Of a stretch of DNA of 64,000 nucleotides, positions 21,148 to 40,782 are shown piece after piece (position 1 is the first letter of the stretch; each line of letters starts with the position of its first letter). Source of the stretch: Paratrimastix pyriformis (lineage: Eukaryota > Preaxostyla > Paratrimastigidae); assembly GCA_027972325.1 (NCBI GenBank), contig JAPMOS010000025.1, forward strand, positions 124,001 to 188,000, given 5' to 3'. Below the pieces are notes generated by a model. It saw nothing but the letters and a program-made list of their open reading frames with translations. It did no database searches and was not told the DNA's origin. Both the position numbers and the translations under genes were made by a program.

Positions 21148-24100
21148 TTAGTTAAGGCCGACAATCTGGCCGGTCACGGGGTCGATGTCAATGTCGAAGA
21201 AGGCCGGCCGGGAGGGCAGCCCCGGAATCATCATCATGTCCCCCACGAGGCAGGTCAGGAAGCCCGCGCCCGCGTAGGGGCGCACGTCCCGGATGGGCAG
21301 CACGAAGCCGGACGGGGCCCCCTATTATGCGCGCCGATGGAGAGAGAGAGAGAGAGCGCGCGCGAGGTAAGGTCAGCCCGACCCAACAACCGAACGGCCG
21401 GGGCGGAGCAGACCTTCGCGGCGGGGTTGGCGGAGAAGCTGTACTGGGTCTTGGCCATGCAGACGCAGCGCATGTCAAAGCCCATCTGCATGTAGTGGGC
21501 CAGCTTGGCCTCGGCCTGCGGCTCGAAGGTCACCGAGCCCGCGCGGTAGATCTCCCGGGCAATGGTCTCGATCTGGGGGGCGCCCACACGTGCCGCCCGG
21601 TGGTCAGCGGGGGGGAACGGCGGGCCGGGGGGCGGGGACGGACCTTCTCCTTGATGGGCATGCCCTCGGACGGATACAGCAGCCGGAAGTCGTGCGGGTC
21701 GGGGCGCGACGTGCAGGCGGCCATCAGGGCCCGAGCCAGCGGCACAGCACCTGCACGCGCACGTCGATTGTGGGTCCGGGCGGAGCTCACGATGGGGGCG
21801 GAGGGCCCCGAGGGGAGGGTCCCGTCCCGAGGGGAGGGCAGACCGGCGCCGCCCTGGGAGTGGTGGTTTGTGACGACCGCGTCGAAGGCGCCGAAGGTGC
21901 GCGCCTGGGTGGCCAGCAGCTCCAGCTCGGCGGGGCTGTCCGTCTCGAACTGGTTGATGCCCACAACCACGGGCACCCCGAACCTGTCCCAGACCGTCAC
22001 CGTAAACACGTGAGATGAGATGACAGGGGCCGAACATATGCGTGCGGAGGTCGTGCCAGATGGGGACAAGGGGCCGCGGGAGGCGAGGCGAGGGGAGGCC
22101 AGACTTGCGGATGTTCTCCACGTGGCGCTGCAGGTTGCACAGGCCAGCCCGGAGCAGGTCCAGGTTCTCGCGGGTGTAGGCCTCGTTCAGAGGCTGCCCG
22201 GCAACCACGTTGGGGCCTGCGGGGATCGGGAGGAGGAGGGAGGCAAGAACCGATGAGCGGTGAAAGGCGTGGGGGGGGGGGGGAGGGGTGAGCGGCGGAG
22301 TGGCGGACCGCCGCCGTGCATCTTGAGGGCGCGGACGGTGGCCACGATGACGGCGGCCGAGGGCGCAGCCGCTGGCGCGGCACTTGATGTCGGCGAACTT
22401 CTCGAAGCCGATGTCAGCCCCGAAGCCGGCCTCGGTCAGCACGTAGCCGTCCTGCCGACCTGCGCCACGCCACCGCGGGGCGGCATGGGGTTGGGGGAGC
22501 GGGCGGCGGGCGGCGGACCAGCGAGGGCGATCCGATCGGCCACGACGGAGCTGCCGTGGGCTGCGAGGGCATGGGTGGGTGGGTGGGTGGTGGGGGGGGG
22601 GGGGGGGGGGGGGGGGGACGAGTTGGCGGTGAGCGACCGGGGGAGGGGAGGGAGGGGAGGGAGGGATGGGAGGGGGGAGGGGACCGACCGATGTTGAAGG
22701 GGCCCGCGTGGACGAAGACCGGGGTCCGCTCCAGCGATTGGAGCAGGTTCTGCAGGGATGCGAAGGGGGAGGGGATGGCGAAGAGGAATGGAGCGGATGA
22801 TGAGAGCGGGGTGGCGATGGCATGGGACTCGTCGGCGCGAGCGGGGCGATGGTCCTCTTGCCCTCAGCGGTCCGGGGCTGGGGATGTGCGCGGCATGAGA
22901 AGAGGGGTGGGGGCGGGGCGGACGGGGTTGATGGCCTCCCGCATGAGGACCGTCATGGCACCGCCCACCCCCAGGTCATCGGCCGTCAGCGGCTCCCCAC
23001 TGCGGTTCTGCACCCCGCCCGACGGTCGATGGCGGCGGCAGAGCCAAAGAAGGAGGGGAGGTGAGCGGTGTGTCAACGGGGGGGAAGACCCTGCCGTGGG
23101 GCTTCCGGGGGAGGGTGGCGGCCGACCTGGCCCCAGACGATGCGGCCCATGCGGTCGCGCATGTCCTGCAGAGAGGTGGTCAGGGCCAGGACGGCCATCA
23201 CCTCCGAGGCGACGGCGATGTCGAACTGGGTCTGCCGCTCGAGGCCGTGCTCCTGGGGGCCCTGGCCGATGGTGATCTTGCGCAGGAAGCGGTCGTTGGT
23301 GTCCACGACACGGCTCCAGCTGATCGAGGCCGGGTCCACGTCCAGCCGCACAAACCGACGCATCTCATCGGGGGTCAGCTCGGCCGGGTCGGCCTTGGTG
23401 ATGCCCAGCCTGGTCGGCGGGGGGGGGGGGGGGGGGATTAGGATGTTTGAAGGGTGGTTCGGGGCGGAGCGGATGAGGGGGAGCAGCGGGGGGCGCGAAC
23501 TTGGCTAGGCGGCGCAGCATGACCGCGCTGAACTTCCGCTTGCCCTTCTTGATGGGGCACAGCCGGTCGAAGAGCACCTGGTCGGAGGGGGTCTCCTTCT
23601 CGTGCAGGATGCCTGCGGAGCAGATTCAACGTCAGAACGGGGGGGCGCTCGAGGCCAGAGGGAACGGACGGGCATCGATGGCAGCGGCCAGCAGGTTATT
23701 GGCAGCGGTCACGGCGTGGATATCGCCGGTGAGGTGGAGGTTGATGGCCTCCATGGGGACGGCCTGGGCGTAGCCGCCGCCAGCGGCGCCGCCTTTAATA
23801 CCGAAGGTGGGGCTGGTGGTGGAGGAACGTAAAGATCGGCGCAAAAAGAGCACGACAGACCCTTGAGAGGGCTGCCGAATGCAGGCAAAGACGCGCTGGT
23901 CAAGATGTGCGCCAAGAGCTTGCGTCAGCCCCTATACGGATTAAAGTCGGAATATGAAAAAAAAGTCGCATTCCAAACCATGGTCATTGTTGTCTTGCCC
24001 TCACCGAGGGGAGTAGGGGTAATGCCTGTCACGACGACGTAACGGCCGTCGGGGGCATCCTTCAGGCGATTCAAAATACCAAGGTTCACCTTGGCGCAGT

Positions 24101-24218
24101 ACTTTCCGTAAAGATCGATCTCATCCTCTTGAATTCCGAACTTGGAGGCGAAATCGGAGATCTTGATCAAGTTCGCCGCATGCGCAATGTCAATGTCACG
24201 AGGTTGCTGAGATTGCAT
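21148..24218 (-). CDS. Formate--tetrahydrofolate ligase (monofunctional FTHFS)
   Basis: ATP-dependent ligase making 10-formyl-tetrahydrofolate from formate, in one-carbon metabolism. The ATG at 24216-24218 begins [14 protein letters not shown]. The P-loop [14 protein letters not shown] is split by an intron (GTTTGG donor) and continues [20 protein letters not shown]. Next come [156 protein letters not shown], and the normal C-terminus [20 protein letters not shown], ending GLN. All conserved blocks of the family are present in order, so the enzyme looks complete and single-function, without the dehydrogenase/cyclohydrolase part of animal C1-synthase. There are about 13 introns, several with G homopolymers. 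I did not resolve every junction. Confidence 0.92.
22590..22620. repeat. G homopolymer in an FTHFS intron
   Basis: A run of about 24 G next to a GGTG array (tgggtgggtgggtggt). It is intronic in the ligase gene. Confidence 0.8.
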
Positions 24219-24347
24219 CTTTTTAAGCCAACCAACCAAAACACTCAGTCAAATTCGATCAGAAAATCACAAGCCGACCTGCACGACAGGACGTGAAGTG
24301 AGCCTTCAACGACGAGGTTCGGCGAGCTCTTCCCACCCCGTGGAAAA
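24219..24347. promoter_or_regulatory. Bidirectional spacer, FTHFS / sirtuin
   Basis: Only 129 bases separate the two divergent start codons, so both promoters must overlap here. The stretch is AT-richer than the gene bodies. No TATA box is evident. Confidence 0.45.
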
Positions 24348-27300
24348 ATGCCTCGTGGTCTCCGCTCGGGTTCCACTCCCGTTGGGACCAAAATCTGCGG
24401 ACTTTGCAAAAAGGGAATCACAGCGGATGATGGTTGGATCTCTCTCCGGCTGAACCGATCCGAAGTCACCAAACACATCCTGCTTTCATCTGCGGACACG
24501 CTGGGTCATGTCTCGCTGCACCGTGGCTGTTGGACCAAGCTCCAGCCCATGAAAACCGGCAGCGCCTGGACCACCCAGGATGCCACCCTAGCCTGCACCC
24601 CCCAGGAGGTGCAGGTCCTCCGCCAGGCCGAGCAGGCCATGGAAATCCACGACAGCGAGCGGGTCTGTGTGCCGGACCGCCGTGCCCGGTGATGTTCATG
24701 CCCACCCCTGCCCAGGATATCGATGCCAAGGCCGTGGAGGCGTGCAGCATCCTGCTGCGGTCGCGCAACATGATCGCCTTCACCGGGGCGGGCATCTCCA
24801 CCACGGCCGGCATCGGCGACTACCGGGGGCTGGACGGCGCGTGGACCGAGCGGAACGGAAAGTTTAACGACGAGCAGCAGACCTCGCAGGAGGTTCGCGA
24901 CCCGTTTCTGGTAGCGGTGGTGGTGGTGATCGTGTTGGGGGGGGGGGGGGGGGGGGGGGGCGGGGTAGCCGACCATGTTTGCCCTGCTCATCTCATGGTG
25001 TCCGGGGGCGGGGCGCCAGTCGATCAATTACGAGGGCCTCCGGCCCACCCTGACTCACGAGGCTCTGGCGCTGCTCATGCTGGGCGCGGCCCGGCAGCGC
25101 CAGCTGGCCCGCTGGAACGCCGCCGCCTACGAGCCTGAGGCCATCCCCCCGACGGACGGCCCCCTGCCTGCCCGGCGCCCCGCTCCCCCAGCGGCCCCGG
25201 CCCCGGCCCCTGGACCGGCCGCGGCTGATGGCCCGGGCCCCGAGCCGGCTGAGCCTGCGGATGACCTGCTGAACCCCCTCGCCCAGGGCGGCCTCCTCAA
25301 GCACGTCCTCTCCCAGAACGCAGGTCCGCCCCCACCCGCCACGGCCACCTTTGCCCCTCCCCTCCTCCACGCCCATCCTCTGGGGGTCGCCAATTCCCGT
25401 TGCCCACCGTCACTCTGCGCCCTGCCCCCGCCCCCTCGGGTGATCTGCCGGCTGGGGGCAGACGGGCTGCACCTGATGTCGGGCATCCCGGCCGGGCGCC
25501 TCTCCGAGCTCCACGGCAATGTCCGCCGCCCGGCCGCCCCCTGTCCCCCTGCCCCGCCAGGCCCCTCCTTCTCCCCCTCACGGCTGCCCTCGGCGCCGCG
25601 GCTCCCCCCTCCAGGTCTTCCTGCAGCGGTGTGAGGACTGCGACCAGGAGCTGCTCAGCAACCAGTACGTGGTCGACGACGACGCGGACGAGTTCGATCC
25701 CGCGTCCGCCGGCCCTCCTCCGCTCATCCCCCTCCGCGCGGCCCCTCGCTGGCGGCCCTGGCTGTCTGTCCGATGCTGACGTGCCCCCCCGCAGCGAGGA
25801 CGACCCCAGCGAGGCCCAGCCGTACTACAAGTACTGCCCCCTGTGCAAGTTCAACCACCGCACGGGCTACCGCTGCCCCCGCTGCCACGGCTGGTGCCTC
25901 AACTCGGTCCGCGCCACCCCACCCCACCCCACCCACCCACCCACTCCCGAGCCGCCCCACCCCACGTGCGCCCGCCTGCGACCGCTGCCCCTCGGCTCAT
26001 CAACCCGCTTGGCTCCCCTGCGTCCGGTCTGTGTGCGGCTCGCTCGTTGGGGGCAGATCGTCAACTTCGGGGACCCGCTCCGGCCCGCGGTCATCAAGGT
26101 CCGCCACCCAGCCCATCCTCCTCCCCCCTGCGCTACTCCACCTCCCCTCCCCGTCTTCACCGTCCCTCCGTCCCTCCCTGCGGGCGCGTGGACGTGGCCC
26201 TGGCGCAGCATGCGCAGCAGGTTTTCCAGCAGTGCGACGGCATCCTGGCCCTGGGCACGACCATGCTGGTCACGCCCGCATCGGACCTGGTCAAGCACCG
26301 CCTCGGGGTCCGCCTTCGCCTCCGCCTCCGCCGTCACCCACCCACCCACGGCACCCCTCGCATCGCGGGCCCAGCCGCTGTCCCCTCGCTCCGCGGCTCA
26401 TGCATGCCCCAGCCTGCACCACCCGAAAACGGGCCGCCTGACCACATGCTTCTCCCCTCCCCTCGGGCTGCCTGGGGATGGGCCGCTGTGGCCGGTGGCG
26501 CGGGGGCGACAGTCCCGCAAGCGGCCGCCCTGCCCGCTGATCATCTGCAACCGGCAGCGGACCCCCTTCGACAAGCAGGCCGCCGTGCGGGTCTTCGGCG
26601 ACTGCGACGGCTTCATGGGCCGCATCATGCGCATCCTCTGCGACGGTCCGTCACCCCGCCACCCCCCCCCCCTCCCCCCCCGATTGGTTGGGCTGACGCG
26701 GCAGGCCTCCTCCCCTCCTCCCCGCAGGGCACCTGTCGCCCAGCCTGCCGGCGCCCTGCTACGAGAGGTGGCTTGCCGAGCGGGCCACCATCCGCATGCC
26801 CCAGTACGATGCGGCCCGGCGGGAGCCCGGCGACCTGACCATCCCGCACATCCCCGCCCCAGCGGGCACCCCGCCCCCCCTGGGGAGGGCCGACAGCCTG
26901 CAGGGACTGCTGGAGCGCTGCGCCGACATGGCCAGCGGGGGACTGGCGGTGGCGCCCCTGGGGCCGATCGTGCCCCGGGCGGCCCCCTCGGGCGAGGCGG
27001 TCGACGCCTTCCTGGCACCCGTCATGACCGAGGTCGCGCCGACCCCCCCGCCCTCGGGCGGCACCGTCCCCGGCGCTGCAGCCGCCGCCTCGCCCGCCTC
27101 CTCGCCTACGTCCTCCCCGCTCTGGTCGCCGAGCCTCGGGCTGACCCCGCGCCCCAAGCGGCAGGCCGCGGCACGGGCGGAGGAGCTCATCGCCCAGCGC
27201 AAGCAGCCCCGCAAGAGCCGCCAGCCCAAGGGCGCCAAGCCCCCGGCCGACGATGCGGAGAAGGGGGCCGAGGGCGAGCAGGAGGGCAAGGGGGACGCCC

Positions 27301-27419
27301 AAGCGAAGGAGCAGGCGGAGGAGCAGGAGCAGCAACCTGCCGGCGCGCGGGCACGCGGGCGGCCCCTGGTGCTGCTGGACGACGACCACGATGACGATGC
27401 CGATGCCGAGATCAAGGTC

Positions 27420-27455
<36 letters not shown>

Positions 27456-27848
27456 GAGACTCGCCCGCCCAAGGAGGCCGCGGCCGAAAGAGTGGCCCGC
27501 CCACCGGAGAGCCCGGCGACGGGCAGGGAGGCGGACGTTCCTGCCGTCACTGCCGCCCCGGCGCCTCCTGCCCCCGCCAAGAGGGGCCGGGGCAGGCCTC
27601 GGAAAGCCGCTGAGCCCGAGGTGAAGGACGCCCCGGAGCCTGTCAATGCCGCCGCTGATGCCGATGCCGATGCTGACGACGCCGATGCTGATGCTGATGC
27701 TGATGCTGCTGATGGTCCACCACGGGAGGGTGCGGCCATCGGGCGGGGCAGGGGCAGGGGGCGGGGCCGCGGGAGGGGTGGACGTGGTCGGGGGCGTGGT
27801 GGGCGTGGTACCAGGGGGCGCGGCCGGGGCCGGGCCGTAGCCAAGTGA
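24348..27848 (+). CDS. SIRT6/7-like NAD-dependent deacylase with AT-hook and RG-rich tail
   Basis: Nuclear sirtuin, presumably a histone or chromatin deacylase. Exon 1 (24348-24662) encodes a short Cys/His module (CGLCKKG...HRGCW) not usual in sirtuins. The second exon starts at 24716 with the NAD-binding motif FTGAGISTTAGIGDYRG. Later exons give SINYEGLRPTLTHEALAL, SQNADGLHLMSGIPAGRLSE with the catalytic HGN, CxxC pairs for zinc (QRCEDC, KYCPLC, YRCPRC), VNFGDPLRPAVIK, and QQCDGILALGTTMLVTPASD. The SIRT6/7 pattern (PTLTH; TTAGI-DYRG) is clear. The last coding block carries a long disordered tail: polyQ near 27420-27450, an AT-hook (KRGRGRPRK) near 27580, Asp/Ala repeats, then GRG/RGG repeats up to the stop. 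Donors seen: GTCTGT, GTTCGC, GTCCGC. A proline/alanine-rich insert of about 60 residues precedes the catalytic segment. Confidence 0.88.
24936..24961. repeat. G homopolymer in a plus-strand sirtuin intron
   Basis: About 23 G in the sense strand of a plus gene. G tracts are therefore not simply reversed polypyrimidine tracts. Confidence 0.85.
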
Positions 27849-28083
27849 GCGGCACCTCATCGCCACCCCGCGCCCCGCTCCCGCGCCATCCCCGAGCCTC
27901 CCCCCGCCGCTTCCTGCCCCACCGACCGAGATCGACGTCATGCCGGCCGTATTCGAGAAACACCCATCGGCCGTATTCGAGAAACACCCATCGGTCGCAT
28001 TCAGGCCTCCACCCCCCAGCCATATCGTCACAACCCCAACCAATAATAACATCCAATGGCCCATCCCCGGGCCCCTGCTCACC
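27849..28083. other. Convergent spacer, sirtuin / helicase, with a tandem duplication
   Basis: The spacer between the two stop codons contains two perfect tandem copies and a degenerate third copy of the unit cggccgtattcgagaaaca plus cccat, at about 27944-28003. There is no coding signal. It may form part of both 3' UTRs. Confidence 0.5.
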
Positions 28084-37226
<9,143 letters not shown>

Positions 37227-37522
37227 CCACTGAAGAAGAGGGGCAGGGTTGGAGCCTGATGGCGATTGACGGCTGGATTTCTCGAACCGGTCGAGCTGAT
37301 CGTCGAGATCAGAATAACGGGAGTCAGAAGGTGGCGCTTTCCGAAAAATAGTATGTGTCGGTAAGGCATCATTCCGTGGATAATGATTCTCACCCTCAGG
37401 GGGAATTCCAGTCGAGAGAGACCGTCGCAGCGGGGCAAAAAGAAATGACAGGATGACCCTGTCGTCTCGATAACACTATTGGTCGAATACGCTAATCTCG
37501 TCAGCGGGAAAACCGCTTGGCG
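37227..37522. promoter_or_regulatory. Bidirectional spacer, helicase / coiled-coil gene
   Basis: About 300 AT-richer bases between divergent genes. The helicase frame stays open and protein-like upstream of its first ATG to about 37447 (SRYSDLDDQLDRFEKSS), but without an ATG. The real helicase start may therefore be in an upstream mini-exon, leaving a much shorter promoter. Confidence 0.4.
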
Positions 37523-40500
37523 ATGCGTTCTTCTGCTTCTGGCCCGGGATCCCGAACAACAAGTCCCGCAGGTTCTCGTGCTTCAACTCCAAGCGCCCAA
37601 GTTCGCGGGGGCAAGCCATCCGGACAGAAATCACCCAAATCTCGGCCACCAACGGCATCTCGCTCGCCCCATTCCATCGACACCCCGGGACGATCAAAAA
37701 CCGATATTCCATCATCAATCAACGCAACAGACGAAGAAGTTGTTGCTTTTCTCAAACACGAACTGGAAGTTCGCGATTCCCGGATCGCGCGTTTTGAGGA
37801 AGACCAGTTGTTGATGCAGGACTCTTTCGATCGGGAACTAAGGATAAAAGAGGAGGAATCTGTCACTTTGATCACTGCGAAACAGCATGAGGTCTGTCGT
37901 TGGCACCTCCCCCAGACCGTCATCATCATGCGCGGACCGGGTAGATTGATTGTCTGAAGGCCGAGATTCAATGTGTCACTGCCCAGTTGAAAGCCAATGA
38001 GGCATACGCGGAGGAGAACACTCGATTGCACGAGGTGATCCGGTCAGTGCCCATTTCCACACCGTTGACGGACCCGACTTCCTCTGGCAGCAAATTGGCA
38101 GAAGATGACGCGAAAGCTGCCGCAACACACCAAAGACGAGTGGAGGATCTCCAAGAAGTCATTCAAAACACGCGGCAGACCTTGATCGAGGTTTGTCATC
38201 CTCCCTTTTTTTTTTGGCCCGTCCCATAACTTATCGGACATGACCAATCGAGTAAATGCAACCTGCAGCTGCCGAACAAATTCGTGTAAAACGGGCTTCT
38301 AGGGAATGTTCTCTCCTGCAAAGGTGGGGTTAACTTCTTCAATAAGTCCCAAGACCGAACCAAGCGAGGAGGACTGGGACGAGGGGCGCCCGATCCAGTG
38401 GCTGTCTATCGATCAAGTTCGCCGGACATCTTTGTTGGTGCCTATGAAGGGGAGTGCCTATGGGGGGGTGGGGTGGAAGAGAGCGCGGGGGAGAGCGTGG
38501 GGAGATGGAGTGCCGCGACTCTCTCCGGTTGCGGGCGGGCGCCCATTTTGACCCCGGGCGGGTGTGGGGCTGCAGGAGTACCGGGAGAAGCTCAAGGCGC
38601 TGGAGACGGAGAGCCGGCAGGTGATCATGGCCCAGCTGGACGACGAGGCCCGGCAGATCATCGCCGACAACGAGGGCATGAAGCTGCAGATGGCCAAGCA
38701 GGCCCAGGGCATCGAGGGCTTCATGGCCCGCTACGCCACCCTCGAGCAGGCATACGCCAAGATGGTCCGGCCCTCGCCCCCTGTCCCTCCTGCCCTTCTG
38801 CTCCTCGGGATCATCATCGTGGCGGCGCATGTTCGCACCCTGTCAGCGGCTGGACCACGACCTGACCGAGGCCGCCTACAAGCAGCAGAACATCCAGGTG
38901 GTGGCCCTCAACCGGCAGCTCGAGGAGGCCACCAAGCGCATCGCCGGGCTGCAGGTCCGTCCCGGCGCCGCCGCACCGCCTCGGTACCAGCTCATCGTCA
39001 TCACCGGCGCTTCCGGCCTGTTGGCTTTGCCTGCCAGACCGAGCTGGAGCGAGCCCGGACCCAGCCCAAGTCGCCCCCTGCTGACGGGACCCTGGTCAAG
39101 GTCGCTTGCATGACCCGCTGACTCATCCCTTGGTGATGTTTCCCCTTGCCCGCCTGCCCTGTCATTCCCAAGCCGTCCCTGTCTTGTCACGCTTCGCCGC
39201 TCACCTCCTCGCCCTCTCCTCGGCCCCCATGGCGGCGCAGGAGCTCGAGGATGAGGTTTCCCGCATGAACGAGCAGCTCCGCCACGCCCGCGAGCGGGAA
39301 GCCCGCTGGAGGCTCCGCGCCCAGGAAAACGTCCGACGAACCCCAGGCTCCTCCCCCGCCCCCTCGACCCGCCCCCCCATCGGTCATCAGGGCCCTCATC
39401 TCCCCTCTCCTCGGTTGCCCCACGGCGCAGGAGCGGCTGAACACCCTCACCGATGCGGCCGAGCTTCCCATGGGGTCGGCCGCCGCCCAGGCCATGCAGG
39501 CCGCCATCGCCATGCAGACCACCGCCCGCTCGCGCAGCATCGCATCCCCCGGGGCCAGGGTCTGACCCCCCGCCCGCCCGCCCCCAAGGGTCGGGACGCG
39601 ATCTCCAAGTGGAAGGCAGCCCTGCGGCGGGATGCGGCTCGTCATCATCATCACCATCCCGGTGGCGCCTGCTGTGCTGTGCTGTGCTGTGCGGTCGGGG
39701 TCGGGTCGGTCTTGGCAGCCGCTGGACTTCACGGCCATCTGGCGGACGCCGAGCCCCTCGCCCTCTGCGACGACGCCCCTGCCGGGCCCCATTGTGACGG
39801 GACTCACCCCGCGCGCCGAGTTCCTGATGAGCGCGCCCTCGCCTGTCCCTCCAGCCAACTCGCCCACCGTCACGCCTCGCCAGCCAGCCGGCTCACCCGC
39901 CCCGCCAGCGGGCCCGTTCCCCTCCCCCCACACACCCGCCGAGGCGACGCTGCAATCACTGCCCGCTGCGCCACAGCCAGAACAGCAGCAGCAGGCAAGC
40001 CGCGAACAGCCCGCTCTCGAGCCGGACGAGCAGCAAGGCGAAGCCCCCGAAACCCAGCAACAGGGGCAGCAGCAGGGGCGGAACGACGAGGGGGACGGCG
40101 CGCACCCACCACCCGAGCGGCCCTCGCAACAGTCCGGCCAGGCAGGCCCCCCCACGGCCCGCAGCGCCACGGGACTTTTGGACGGGTTTCGGATCCCGGC
40201 CCCGACCAGCGCCCGGGGCCCCATCAGCAGCCGCCTCCTCAGCCTCGACGACGCCCACACCGTGCCGCCCCCACGCCCGCCCATGATGCGCGTGGCGGCT
40301 CCATCCGCGGCGGGGGCGGCCGCATCGCCCCGCCCCCCGGGGGCTGGTACCCCAAGACAAGTGAAAAGCGAAGTCGCCGAGGGGCTGCTGACTGCGGCGC
40401 GGCTGTCCCCCATGGCGGCGAGCCCGCACCGAGCCCCTGCGGAGCCTTCGCCGGGCCCTGGGGGGATCAATGGGGGCCGGCGGAGCAGCCTTGCCATTCG

Positions 40501-40594
40501 GGGCAGCGAGGGGGTCTCCAAATCAAGGAATAGCGGCGGCAGTCCGGGTGGGCCGCCGCCTTCCAGACGCGCCTCGGTGAGCGGCGACGATTAA
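37523..40594 (+). CDS. Coiled-coil protein of unknown function
   Basis: The ATG at 37523 opens a Ser/Pro/Arg-rich head (MRSSASGPGSRTTSPAG) followed by heptad-rich segments: EEVVAFLKHELEVRDSRIAR, ANEAYAEENTRLHEVIRS, RRVEDLQEVIQNTRQTLIE, YREKLKALETESRQVIMA, LDHDLTEAAYKQQNIQVV, and ELEDEVSRMNEQLRHARERE. A Pro/Gln-rich disordered C-terminal third ends RRASVSGDD. Intron donors are GTCTGT, GTTTGT and GTCCGT/GTCCGG types; one intron ends in AAG (near 37957). The architecture resembles centrosomal, basal-body or flagellar coiled-coil proteins such as CCDC/BBOF families, but no specific family is recognised. Exons in 38,300-39,600 were inferred from coiled-coil continuity; the boundaries are approximate. 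Confidence 0.65.
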
Positions 40595-40782
40595 GTTGAT
40601 GCTTGTCCCTGGTGTATTCGTTTCTCCATCTCCGTCCCGAAACACAGGAGAATGATTTTGGTCCCTGAGGGATGGTGGTGTGAGTGATAAACAAGGACGC
40701 CTGTGAAATTTGAAACGTTGCGTGATCCAGCGTCGAGAACCCATGGACGAGGTTGCGTGGTCATTGTTGAAGAAAGGGGGAG
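40595..40782. other. Spacer between two plus-strand genes
   Basis: About 190 AT-richer bases. It should contain the promoter of the downstream ATPase gene. No recognisable element. Confidence 0.35.
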
